From the NCBI GenBank assembly GCA_027493625.1, contig JAOSKM010000001.1, forward strand, positions 649,489-713,488: a DNA stretch of 64,000 nt. The letters are read 5' to 3'. Of this stretch, positions 37,065-45,983 are shown piece by piece (the first letter of the stretch is position 1; each line of letters starts with the position of its first letter). Made by a program: the position numbers and the translations under genes. This DNA is from Planctomycetota bacterium. GTDB taxonomy: Bacteria > Planctomycetota > UBA8742 > UBA2392. Below the pieces are notes generated by a model. That model made no database searches, had not been told where the DNA came from, and saw only the letters and a program-made list of their open reading frames with translations.

Positions 37065-39554
37065 ATGCCTACCTGGCTGATCTGGACACTTGGATTGGGC
37101 GTGCCGCTGGGCGCAGCGGCGGTGCCGATCATCATCCACCTGATCAACCTGACGCGCTTCCGCAAGGTGGACTGGGCGGCCATGGAGTTCCTGCTGCGCG
37201 CCTACCAGAAGACGCGCCGCAAGATGCAGCTGGAAAGTCTGATCATGCTGCTGCTGCGCATCGCGGCGGTGATCCTGATCGCTGCGGCGCTCTTCCCCAT
37301 GGGGTGTGAGCGCGTCAGGGACTGGGCCGACGAAAGCCTGGGGCTTACGCGCGGCAGCCTGGCCACCGACTCGCCGCTGCACCTGGTGCTGGTGCTCGAC
37401 AACAGTGCCAGCATGGGCTACGAGCAGGAGGGCCAGACCAGCTTCGACCGCGCCCGCCAGTACGCGCTGGCGCTGGTGGACAGCCTCGAGCCCAACCGTG
37501 ACCGCGTGACGATCATCCGGGTCAGCGACGTCTACGTTCCGCCCGGCCTGGGCGGCGTGGTGCTGACCGACGACGAGGCGGCCAAGAGTCGCCGCCGCCG
37601 CGTGGGCCAGCTGACCTCGCTGAACCTCGAGGCCGCGAGGCGCGAAATCACAGCCACGGCGGTCGCGGCCGTGGACACCAACGTGCTGGCCGCGTTCCGT
37701 GAGGCCGCGCGCATCGCGGAATCGACGCCGGAAAGCGACGCGGTGGGCATGGTGGTGGTGTCCGACTTCTACATGAGCGGCTGGGGCGAGCTGCGCAAGG
37801 ACGGCGCCGCCAACCCGGAGTTCGTGGAGACGGCGAACCGCATCCGTGAGAGGCTGCAGAAGTCCGGCACGTCGCTGACCTTCTATGACGCCGGCTTCGA
37901 CAACACGCAGAACGTGGCGATCAGCGACGTGCGCGTGGCCGAGCGCATCATCGGCAACGGCATGGAAGCCAGCGTGTTCGTGGACCTGACCTACCACGCC
38001 AGCAGCGCCCGCGCGGAGAGGCGCGCCGTGCGCCTGAAGTACCGCGTCGACGGCGGCACGGAAAAGCCCTTCTCCGGCACCATCGAGCTGTCGCCCGGCG
38101 AGAGGCGCGCGAACATCCCGCTGACGCTCACCCCGCTGGAACTGGAACTGAAGGACGACGAGCTGAAGGCCGGCGCCTCGCGCAACATCGAAATCTTCAC
38201 CGAGCAGGCGGACGCGCTGAAGGCCGACAACGCGCGCAACCTGGTGATCCACGTGGTGCCGAACATCCCGATCCTGGTGGTGAACGGCTCGCCGCACCCG
38301 GACCCGCGCAAGGACGAAACCTTCTACCTCGAGACCGCGCTGGGCATCAGCACCAGCCGCGTCGAGGGCGAATCCGGCGAAGAGCCCATGGTGCGCATCA
38401 CGCCGAACCGCGTGGTCACCATGCGCGCCGAGCAGCTCAGCGCGGTGGACAGCTTCCTCGACTACCGCCTGGTGGTGCTCGCAAACGTGCGCGACGTTCC
38501 CGAGGGCGTCGCCAAGAAGCTCAACGAGTTCGTGGATGCCGGCTTCGGCCTGATGGTCTTCGACGGCGGCCAGCTCGACTACCAGAAGTACAACGCCATG
38601 CTGTACCAGGATGGCAAGGGCCTGCTGCCCGCCAGGCTGGGCCGCCCGGCCGGCAGTGACGACGAGGCCACCGCGCCGCACTACAACCTGGCGCCCGGCG
38701 ACCGCGACCACCCGGTGATCAAGCTGTTCAGCGACACGCCCGAGAACCTCTCGATCATCACCGAGCCGAAGGGCGTGCGCAACTGGCGCAGCGTCGAGCT
38801 GCCCCAGGGCGCCGAGGCCGACCCGCTGCGACCCGCCCGTGTGCTGCTGAACCTGAACACGCCCGGGCAGCCGCAGCCCTTCATGGTGGAGCGCGCTTAC
38901 GGGCGCGGGCGCGTGGTGTACGTCGCCACCTCCGCCTCCGAGACCTGGAACAGCCTCTGGAGCATGGGCGACGGCCTGCCGCTGTTCCTGTACCTGGAGG
39001 TCGCGGGCTACCTGACGGCCAACGAGGCGCGCTACAGCAACCTTTCGGTGGGCGAGCCATACCGCCGCGTCCTGCGCGTCACGGACATCGCGCCCAGCTA
39101 CACGGTGCGCGACCCCAGCGGCACCACCACGGAACTGGTCAGCACCGCCGAGGAGGACTTGAAGCTGCTGGAGTTCGGCGGCACGGCGCAGCCCGGCGTG
39201 TTCACCGTGACGGCGCTGGACCGCATCGAGGGCGGCGAGACGAAACGCAAATGGCAGGAGCGTTTCGCAGTCAACCTGGAAGCGCGCGAGTCCAACGTGG
39301 CAAAGCTAGGCCCCGTGGAGCGGCCGGAAGGCGCGGACGCCGGCGATCCGCGCTCGGCCGTGGACGCCGCACTCAAGGAATCGCTGGGCTTTGAAGACTT
39401 CCTGCTGGTACGCAGCGGCGAAGAGCTGGGGGACGGCGGGCCCCTGGGCGGCGACGACGGCAGGAAAACGTGGATGTGGCTGGCCATCCTGGGGGTGGCG
39501 TTCCTGGTGTTCGAAACCCTGTGGTCCGGCGTGATCAGCAAGCCCGAGGACTAA
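37065..39554 (+). CDS. BatA-like VWA membrane protein
   Basis: An 829-residue protein. The N-terminus is the BatA type: helix LIWTLGLGVPLGAAAVPIII, the HLINLTRFRKVDWAAMEFLL loop, and a second helix IMLLLRIAAVILIAAALFP. A VWA domain with MIDAS DNSAS at residues 112-116 follows, then a large periplasmic region with a beta-sandwich (GTIELSPGERRANIPLTL), an amidotransferase-like stretch (FVDAGFGLMVFDGGQLDYQK) and a C-terminal membrane helix (MWLAILGVAFLVFETLWSG). GGGAGGG lies 11 nt upstream of the chosen ATG. Probably acts with MoxR and DUF58 in the envelope. Confidence 0.88.
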   Translation: MPTWLIWTLGLGVPLGAAAVPIIIHLINLTRFRKVDWAAMEFLLRAYQKTRRKMQLESLIMLLLRIAAVILIAAALFPMGCERVRDWADESLGLTRGSLATDSPLHLVLVLDNSASMGYEQEGQTSFDRARQYALALVDSLEPNRDRVTIIRVSDVYVPPGLGGVVLTDDEAAKSRRRRVGQLTSLNLEAARREITATAVAAVDTNVLAAFREAARIAESTPESDAVGMVVVSDFYMSGWGELRKDGAANPEFVETANRIRERLQKSGTSLTFYDAGFDNTQNVAISDVRVAERIIGNGMEASVFVDLTYHASSARAERRAVRLKYRVDGGTEKPFSGTIELSPGERRANIPLTLTPLELELKDDELKAGASRNIEIFTEQADALKADNARNLVIHVVPNIPILVVNGSPHPDPRKDETFYLETALGISTSRVEGESGEEPMVRITPNRVVTMRAEQLSAVDSFLDYRLVVLANVRDVPEGVAKKLNEFVDAGFGLMVFDGGQLDYQKYNAMLYQDGKGLLPARLGRPAGSDDEATAPHYNLAPGDRDHPVIKLFSDTPENLSIITEPKGVRNWRSVELPQGAEADPLRPARVLLNLNTPGQPQPFMVERAYGRGRVVYVATSASETWNSLWSMGDGLPLFLYLEVAGYLTANEARYSNLSVGEPYRRVLRVTDIAPSYTVRDPSGTTTELVSTAEEDLKLLEFGGTAQPGVFTVTALDRIEGGETKRKWQERFAVNLEARESNVAKLGPVERPEGADAGDPRSAVDAALKESLGFEDFLLVRSGEELGDGGPLGGDDGRKTWMWLAILGVAFLVFETLWSGVISKPED

Positions 39555-39557
39555 GCA

Positions 39558-42500
39558 GTGTCGACTGGACTCAAAGCCGTGATGTCGATGTTCGGCCTGC
39601 TGCTCGTGGCCGTGGTGGTGACCGTTGTGTACGGCGCCATCTTCCCGGAACGCATCCTGCAGGCGCTGGCACCCGACTCGATCTTCAACTGGGAGAACTT
39701 CAAGCCGCTCTCGCGGGACCCGGGCCTGTTCGGCATCTCGCCCCTGATCTGGACCGCGCTGTTCGTGGTGCCGATCTCGGTCGGCCTGCCGCTGCTGATC
39801 TACATCTATGAAAAGAAGCGCGTGCCGGCCGTGGTGCGCGGCTTCATGGCGGCGATGCGCATGGTGATCCTGCTGCTGCTGTACATCCTGCTGGCGGGCC
39901 CGTCGCTGGTGGACACCGAAAAGTACGTGGAAGGCAGCAAGGTCGCGATCCTGATCGACGACAGCCTGTCGATGGGCGGCGAGTCCCGCGAGTTCCCGGT
40001 CTTCAACGTGCTGGACGACCGCGAGTCGTCCGACGTCAAGCTCACCCGCGACGACCTGGAGCGCCTCGGCATCCGCATCGACAAGCCGCCCGCCCAGGGC
40101 TTCGTCACGCTGTCCGACGACGAGCTGGCGGTACGCGGCTTAGTGCGCAAGGTGGTGCGCCAGCGCGCCGCCCGCCTGATCGCGAGGCTGAAGGAGCTGC
40201 ACGGCAAGGAGTTCCAGATCCGCGACTGGCAGCAGGCCCGCGCCGACGTGGAGCGCCTGTCCGCCGAGGCCGACCTGCTGCAGTCCGCCCTGTCCGGCGA
40301 GCTGGCCAAGCCGGAAGACCAGATCGACGAGGGCGAGAAGCGCCGCCTCGAGACCGCGCTGAACGAGAAGCTGGGCGAAATCCAGCGCCGCGAAACCCGC
40401 TTCGCCGAGCTGCTGGGCGGCGACCCGAAAGACCCGGCCATCCAGAAGAAACGCGCGCTGGTGGACAACCTGCTCGAGACCGTGCACGCCGAGGGGCCGC
40501 GCCGCTGGGACATCGCCTGCGAGCTGGTCACCGAGGGGGCGAAGCTCGCGGTGCCGACGGGCTCGCAGGTGGACCTGATCGAGCTGCTGAAGCAGAAGGC
40601 CGTCGAGATCGAGGCCAAGGGCAGGCAGGACGAAGCCGAAAAGTCGCGCCGCATGTCGATGGTGCGCTACTTCGTGTTCTCCACCAAGTTCGGGCGCGAC
40701 CAGCTGACCGACGAGGCGATCCTGGAGATCGATCCGGCTGAGCTTGATTTCCGCGCGCCGCAGGGTCGCCTCACCGAACTCGACAAGGCGCTGGCCGAAG
40801 TACGCCGCTACTACACCGACGAGGACGACCTCGCCACCGTGATGCTGCTGACCGACGGGCGCGACACCACGCCCGCCGCCGAGCGCGAAACCGCCCCGCC
40901 AAGGCTGAAGCCCGGCATCGAGGTGGTGACGGTCGCGATCGGCAACCCCAAGCCCGTCAAGGTGCTGGAGTTGCTCAGCGTGTCCGCAGACCGCGAAATC
41001 CTGAAGGGCGACTTCCTCGACTTCAAGCTCAAGATCCGCGCCGACAAGGCCTACCGTGCCGATCCCGCATCCGGCAAGCCGGGCATCGAGGTGAAGGTCA
41101 TCCTGTGCGAGGACTCGGTCACCAATCCGGTTGCCTACAGCGAGCTCAACGGCCGTCCCGTGCGCGGCCCCGACGGCATGACCATCGAGCTGGGCAGCGA
41201 AGAGCTGGCCGAGGTGAAGATCCGCTTCAAGCCGAGCGTGACCGGCAAGCACGTCTATTTCCTGAAGCTGAACGACGACCGCCTGCCCGACGAGGACACC
41301 TACCGCAACAACGTGAAGGAGCACTACGTCGAGATCATCGACCGCAAGATCAAGGTGCTGTACCTCGAGCAGCGTTTCCGCTGGCAGGCCCGCGCCCTCA
41401 ACGAGGCGCTGAAGCGTGACAAGAAGCTGGAGTACCAGGGCTTCTTCTTCGACGCCCAGGACGGCTGGACGCAGCCCACCAGCAACTACGACGAAGAGGT
41501 GAAGAAGAACGTCAAGCCGCTGGGCTGGCCCTTCTTCGGCAACGGCAAGGTCGTGCGCGAGAAGGAAGAGTTCTTCAAGCTCAACTACGACGTGATCATC
41601 CTGGGCGACATCGACCCCGCCAGCCCCTTCTGGCGCTTCGAGTACTGGGACTGGATCGAGGAGTGGGTCTCGCGCCAGCGCGGCGGACTGATCCTGCTGG
41701 CCGGGCAGTCCCACAACCCCAGCGCCTACGCCAACAACGAGAAGGCCCGCGCGCTCTACCCCGTCGAGCTCGACTTCCCCAGCGGCTACGACAGCCAGGT
41801 CAACCGCGCCATGCTGAAGTACTGGCGTCTGACCCCGGCCGGACGTGCCCACGAGGTGCACCGCCTGAGCAGCAACCAGGACCGCAACGATGAGCTGTGG
41901 GGCAAGGTCACCGACGGCAACTTTGAGCACGGCGAGCTGCACGGTTTGTACTGGTACCAGGTCACCGGCGGCATCAAGCCCGCGCCCGCCGTGGTGTTGT
42001 CGCGCGTCGCGCGCGACGGGCCGGTGGCAGGCGACGGCGAAGTGCTGACGGCCGCCATGCCCTACGGCAACGGCATGACCTTCTACTGCGGCAGCGACGA
42101 CACCCACTACTGGCGCCAGTGGGTGGGGGACTACTACTTCTACCGCTTCTGGCAGAACTCGATCCGCTTCGTGGCCAGCCGCCGCCTCGCCGGCAAGCAG
42201 CAGCGCGTGGACGTCTACACCGACAAGACCAAGTACCAGGTCAGCGAAGACGTGAAGATCTACGTCGAGCTGCTGGGCGACATCTACAGCGAGGTGGTGC
42301 AGAACCAGCTCAAGGAACTGAAAGAACTGCCGGCCGGTGAGGACGACGCGGAGGTACGCCGGATCATCGTTGACGTGCAGGCCCGCAGCCAGGGCCGCCT
42401 GTCCTCACGCCGCGTGGTTCTGCGGGAAGTGAGCTGGAGCCCCAACCTGTTCGAGGGCGTGGTCGAAGCCAACGAGCCCGGCCAGTTCGACGTGTGGGTG

Positions 42501-42851
42501 CGCGGTTATGAAGAAAGCCGCAAGACCCCGCACCGCTACACGGTGATCGCCCCGATCGCCGAGCTGCGCAACCTGACGCTCGACCTGGACGGCCTGAAGG
42601 AGCGCGCCACCAAGCTGCCGCCCGGCCGCGCGCCGCTGGCCTACCAGGACGGCAAGCGCATCTACCTGATGACCGACGCGGGCGACGCGGCGCTTGAGAT
42701 CCGGGAGCGCGAGAACGAGGTCAAGGGCATCACCACCCTGGTCTGGGACCGCAACGAGGACCGCTTCGGCCTGCGCAGCCTGCTGCTGCTGCTGCTGATC
42801 CTGCTGCTGGCCGGCGAATGGCTGACCCGCAAGCTGGTGCGCATGGTCTAG
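39558..42851 (+). CDS. Large VWA membrane protein (BatB/glutamine-amidotransferase-like)
   Basis: A 1097-residue protein starting at GTG three nt after the previous stop. Three N-terminal membrane helices (MFGLLLVAVVVTVVYGAIF; LIWTALFVVPISVGLPLLIY; AAMRMVILLLLYILLAGP) are followed by a VWA core with an atypical MIDAS DDSLSMG at residues 134-140 and a long coiled insertion (residues about 190-300). A beta-sandwich region, an amidotransferase-like domain (WVSRQRGGLILLAGQSHNPS) and a C-terminal membrane helix (LRSLLLLLLILLLAGEWLTR) complete it. It is probably co-translated with the preceding VWA gene. Two large VWA proteins in tandem suggest a heteromeric membrane partner for MoxR. Confidence 0.85.
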   Translation: MSTGLKAVMSMFGLLLVAVVVTVVYGAIFPERILQALAPDSIFNWENFKPLSRDPGLFGISPLIWTALFVVPISVGLPLLIYIYEKKRVPAVVRGFMAAMRMVILLLLYILLAGPSLVDTEKYVEGSKVAILIDDSLSMGGESREFPVFNVLDDRESSDVKLTRDDLERLGIRIDKPPAQGFVTLSDDELAVRGLVRKVVRQRAARLIARLKELHGKEFQIRDWQQARADVERLSAEADLLQSALSGELAKPEDQIDEGEKRRLETALNEKLGEIQRRETRFAELLGGDPKDPAIQKKRALVDNLLETVHAEGPRRWDIACELVTEGAKLAVPTGSQVDLIELLKQKAVEIEAKGRQDEAEKSRRMSMVRYFVFSTKFGRDQLTDEAILEIDPAELDFRAPQGRLTELDKALAEVRRYYTDEDDLATVMLLTDGRDTTPAAERETAPPRLKPGIEVVTVAIGNPKPVKVLELLSVSADREILKGDFLDFKLKIRADKAYRADPASGKPGIEVKVILCEDSVTNPVAYSELNGRPVRGPDGMTIELGSEELAEVKIRFKPSVTGKHVYFLKLNDDRLPDEDTYRNNVKEHYVEIIDRKIKVLYLEQRFRWQARALNEALKRDKKLEYQGFFFDAQDGWTQPTSNYDEEVKKNVKPLGWPFFGNGKVVREKEEFFKLNYDVIILGDIDPASPFWRFEYWDWIEEWVSRQRGGLILLAGQSHNPSAYANNEKARALYPVELDFPSGYDSQVNRAMLKYWRLTPAGRAHEVHRLSSNQDRNDELWGKVTDGNFEHGELHGLYWYQVTGGIKPAPAVVLSRVARDGPVAGDGEVLTAAMPYGNGMTFYCGSDDTHYWRQWVGDYYFYRFWQNSIRFVASRRLAGKQQRVDVYTDKTKYQVSEDVKIYVELLGDIYSEVVQNQLKELKELPAGEDDAEVRRIIVDVQARSQGRLSSRRVVLREVSWSPNLFEGVVEANEPGQFDVWVRGYEESRKTPHRYTVIAPIAELRNLTLDLDGLKERATKLPPGRAPLAYQDGKRIYLMTDAGDAALEIRERENEVKGITTLVWDRNEDRFGLRSLLLLLLILLLAGEWLTRKLVRMV

Positions 42852-42854
42852 CCT

Positions 42855-42930
42855 GGTTTCAGGGTACAGGTTTCAGGTTTCAGGGACCGGAAGCAGCCCC
42901 TGACACCTGAAACCTGAAACCTGTAACCTG
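42855..42930. repeat. Heptanucleotide inverted array F (CAGGTTT / AAACCTG)
   Basis: Left arm 42855-42886 (GGTACAGGTTTCAGGTTTCA units) and right arm 42898-42930 (CCTGAAACCTGAAACCTGTA) pair almost perfectly around an 11-nt loop. It fills the spacer between the VWA gene and holA and ends five nt before the GTG start of the latter, leaving no Shine-Dalgarno. Confidence 0.92.
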
Positions 42931-42935
42931 TCGCC

Positions 42936-43997
42936 GTGCCCAAGCCCGTTCCCGCAACCGACTTCCTGAAGGCGCCCGACAAGCTGGAGAAGGCGCCGGT
43001 CTACGCCGTGTTCGGGCCTGAGGAGTACCTGCGCCGCAAGTGCCTGCGGGCGCTGCTCGGCACGCTGCAGGCCCGCGGGCTGGAGATCCGCCGCGTGCAC
43101 GTTGAGGACAACATCGCAAGCCTGCTTGATGACCTGCGCTCGCCCAGCCTGTTCGGCGGCGACTTCGCGGCGGTGCTGCTGAACCAGCGTGTCGGGCCGC
43201 GGCACGAGGTGACCACGCGTTTCAAGGAGGAACTGGCGGCCTACCTGGAAAAGCCGGGCAAGCGCAACGTGCTGGTGTTTGACGGCGCGACCTTCCAGCG
43301 CAACCTGACGGTGCCCAAGCGCGTGTGCGAGAACTTCCCCAGCGTGATCTGCGAAGAACTGAAGCCCTGGGACGTGCGCGGCTGGCACCAGTTGGCGGCG
43401 GGCGCGGCCCTGGAGCTGGGGCTGAAGGCCGACGACCGGGCGCTCACGGCGCTGCGCGAGTACACGGGCGGCAGCCTGGCGCGAGCGGAATCGGAATTGC
43501 ACAAACTTGCACTGCTGTGCGATAGCGGGCGCCTGACCGCGGACGACATCGCCCACGCCTGCGGCTACGAGGGCGCGGACATGACTTTCCCGCTGTGTGA
43601 CGCGATTCTCGCAGGAGACACGAGACAGGCGCTGGCCCACGCCGCTAAAATGGCTGGCAAAGCGGAGATGGGCTCGGTACTCTCTTTGCTTGCGCTGCTG
43701 CGGCTGCAGGTTGTGGCCCTGGGGCGCGCTGCAATGGTGTTGCGGCAGGGAGGTTCCGCCCAGGCCGCGCTTTCGGACTCAAAAGCCAGGCTTCGGGAGA
43801 ACCTGAAAGCCGGTTTTCTGGCCACGGCGCGCAACCTGGACAGGACATCGATCCGGGACGCGATCAAAGTATTGCTGAACGCCGACGAAACCATGAAGTC
43901 GTCATCGCCCGACCCCGCTAATCTGCTGGTATCCGTGGTGGCAAGGCTTTGCGAAACTTTACACAAACGGGAAACCGAACGTTCCCTTGTTCGTTAG
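42936..43997 (+). CDS. holA: DNA polymerase III delta subunit
   Basis: A 353-residue HolA-like clamp-loader subunit, which opens the sliding clamp as part of the tau-delta-delta' complex. It has the VYAVFGPEEYLRRKCLRALL N-terminus typical of HolA, a DLRSPSLFGGDFAAVLLN segment, a helical AAA-like lid (GSLARAESELHKLALLC) and the C-terminal collar domain (LLALLRLQVVALGRAAMVLR). No nucleotide-binding P-loop, as expected for delta. GTG start directly after a repeat array. Not obviously functionally related to the VWA block upstream. Confidence 0.88.
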   Translation: MPKPVPATDFLKAPDKLEKAPVYAVFGPEEYLRRKCLRALLGTLQARGLEIRRVHVEDNIASLLDDLRSPSLFGGDFAAVLLNQRVGPRHEVTTRFKEELAAYLEKPGKRNVLVFDGATFQRNLTVPKRVCENFPSVICEELKPWDVRGWHQLAAGAALELGLKADDRALTALREYTGGSLARAESELHKLALLCDSGRLTADDIAHACGYEGADMTFPLCDAILAGDTRQALAHAAKMAGKAEMGSVLSLLALLRLQVVALGRAAMVLRQGGSAQAALSDSKARLRENLKAGFLATARNLDRTSIRDAIKVLLNADETMKSSSPDPANLLVSVVARLCETLHKRETERSLVR

Positions 43998-44029
43998 CAT
44001 CAACTTGAGGCACAACAACAGAGGCTAAG

Positions 44030-45042
44030 GTGGTCCCCGACTACGACGACGACGATATTGTTGAAGACTACGAGGAAGTCTCCACGGACTCACCCGCGCG
44101 CCGCGTCAGCTCGGCGCAGGGCGGGCCCGTGAAGCGTCCGGCCTCGGGCGCGCGCCCGTCGACGACGGCCATGGCGGCGCTCCCCCGGATGACGAGCAGT
44201 CCGTTGAAGTCGGGGGCAAGGGCAAGATCAGCCACAAGTCGGCCAAGCTGATCTGGATCATCTGCATCGCCATCACCGTGCTGGGCGTGGGTGCATTCGT
44301 CGCCGACGTGGCGTTCGACCTGTTCGGCCGCCGCAAGGGCGCCAACACCACGGCCGTCAACACGGACACGCCGCGTTCCAACCGCACCGGTCTGCCGCCC
44401 CGCGAGGCCCGCAGCCCGCGCCAGCAGGCGGAGGACGACTTCCAGGGCGCCGTGGTCACCATGATGAAGCAGATGGAGGATTCCAGGGCCTGGGATCTTT
44501 ACTGGCTGTCGTTCCTCGAGTTCGACGCCGCCTACGACAAGGCCATCGAGTTGAAGAAGGCCGACAGTACCGGCGAAGAGCTGGAAGCCGCCTGGGCCGA
44601 GACCATCCGCTGCTACTACAAGACCCGCTACGCCAGCGAGCTGTTCAAGCACCGCTACGACCGCAACGAGATTTCACTCGATTTCTTCCCGATCAACATC
44701 TCGGATCGCGGGCAGTACGCCGACCTGACCACCGAGCAGCTCCAGAGCGCTGATATCCGCACCTACCAGGCGGCCCACGCCAAGATTGACACCAAGTCGG
44801 CCAAGGTCAACAAGTTCCAGACGGACGTGCTGAAGTACGACCTCACGGCCTCCAACGTGGCCCAGAACAGCGAGTGGGAAGCCAAGGTGTTCGGCGAGTA
44901 CAAGAACAAGTGGAAGGCTGCTTCGGTGGCCTCCGGCAAGCAGTTCGACCCGGACGACCTCGAGTTCGTCAATGGCCCTGACTACAAGGCCGGCGAGAAG
45001 AAGAGGTGGGAGGCCTTCCTTGATGCGAAGGAAGGCGGTTGA
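44030..45042 (+). CDS. Membrane protein with acidic N-terminus, frameshifted
   Basis: A GTG start with AGAGG about eight nt upstream gives VPDYDDDDIVEDYEEVSTDS, strongly acidic. A frame change somewhere in the G/C-rich stretch 44101-44160 leads into GGAPPDDEQSVEVGGKGKIS, then one membrane helix (LIWIICIAITVLGVGAFVAD) and a helical, charged domain (QQAEDDFQGAVVTMMKQMED … KRWEAFLDAKEGG). Intact length about 337 residues. No known family. A hairpin follows the stop, and a second single-helix coiled-coil gene lies downstream, so these may be related envelope proteins. Confidence 0.6.
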
Positions 45043-45060
45043 TGCCGCGAAGCTGAAACG

Positions 45061-45082
45061 GCGGGGGGCGCATGCCCCCCGC
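45061..45082 (+). terminator. GC hairpin, possible terminator
   Basis: Stem GCGGGGGGC / GCCCCCCGC with loop GCAT, followed by TTCGCATTTGCG. There are few consecutive T, so termination would be weak. Confidence 0.5.
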
Positions 45083-45155
45083 TTCGCATTTGCGTTGCAC
45101 CGCGGGCGCCGTTCTGTTTGGCTAGTGGGGCTGGGCCTGAGACGAGGGAACCGAC

Positions 45156-45917
45156 ATGGGAAAACTGCTGCACGTTGCCGTCTATGTGTTCGCCGTGATC
45201 GGCATTCTGATGACCGTCGGCGTGGGCTATGTGTACGTAGCCAACAGCCAGCTGATGGGCGAGTTCTGGGCCGTGAAGGAAGACTTCCGGGCCGTGCCCG
45301 ATGAACGCCGCACCGAGGTGGTAGCCGAGCTGCCGGCACGCATCACCTTTGAGAAGGAAGTGGCCGCCGAGATGGCCGAGCTTCCCGAGGAACGGCGCAC
45401 CGCGCTGTATGAGCAGCTGAAAAAGAGCCGCGAGCAGGTCTACAGCCAGTTCAAGGCCCGCATCACCGCCGAGGCCAACGTCGCCCGCGAGGCCAAGAAG
45501 GCCCAGAAAGACGTGAAGCAGGTCGCCGAGGAAATCGAAAAACAGCTCGGCAAGGTCAACGTCGGCATCGACCTGACCGGCAAGGGCAAATCAGCCCCCG
45601 ACAACCTGGCCGACGTCAACAAGGCCAACGGCGACGTCGCCGACGCGCGCCTGGCATACGGCGAGTCGCGGGAATCCGCGGATGGCGCACGTCGCGTCAA
45701 GGCGGCAATCGGCTTGCTGGAGGCCCTGGACAAGCTGGGTGACAAGGTGCAGTCCGCGCGCAGGAAGAACCTCAGTGACGACGAAAGGAGTCGCCTCAGC
45801 AACGTGGTGAAAGACGCCAAGGCGACGCTGTACGACGTGAAGCAGACGCCCAAGCTTTCGGATGACCCCAAGGCCAAGAAGCTGATGGTCAGCATCCCGC
45901 AGAAACTCAACGAGTAA
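45156..45917 (+). CDS. Single-helix membrane protein with coiled coil
   Basis: A 253-residue protein with an N-terminal membrane helix (LLHVAVYVFAVIGILMTVGV GYVYV) and a long charged coiled coil over most of the rest (RITFEKEVAAEMAELPEERR; KKAQKDVKQVAEEIEKQLGK). GACGAGGGAACCGAC precedes the ATG and supplies a ribosome site. No recognised family; probably a periplasmic coiled coil anchored to the inner membrane. It converges with nnrE. Confidence 0.7.
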   Translation: MGKLLHVAVYVFAVIGILMTVGVGYVYVANSQLMGEFWAVKEDFRAVPDERRTEVVAELPARITFEKEVAAEMAELPEERRTALYEQLKKSREQVYSQFKARITAEANVAREAKKAQKDVKQVAEEIEKQLGKVNVGIDLTGKGKSAPDNLADVNKANGDVADARLAYGESRESADGARRVKAAIGLLEALDKLGDKVQSARRKNLSDDERSRLSNVVKDAKATLYDVKQTPKLSDDPKAKKLMVSIPQKLNE

Positions 45918-45983
45918 GGCGGCATGGCCGCTTCAGATGTGCATCCGGCGGGCTGACGTCCGCCGGATTGCCATTTGGCGCGA

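Noticed and set aside
37035..38711. 558-codon minus-strand frame
   Set aside because: Antisense to the BatA-like gene, which carries recognisable motifs.
40140..42107. 655-codon minus-strand frame
   Set aside because: Antisense to the large VWA gene; Val-, Leu- and His-rich shadow.
45440..45983. C-terminal extension of nnrE over the antisense of the neighbouring gene
   Set aside because: The extension has no YjeF similarity and is antisense to a good coding frame; a one-base shift gives a natural stop.
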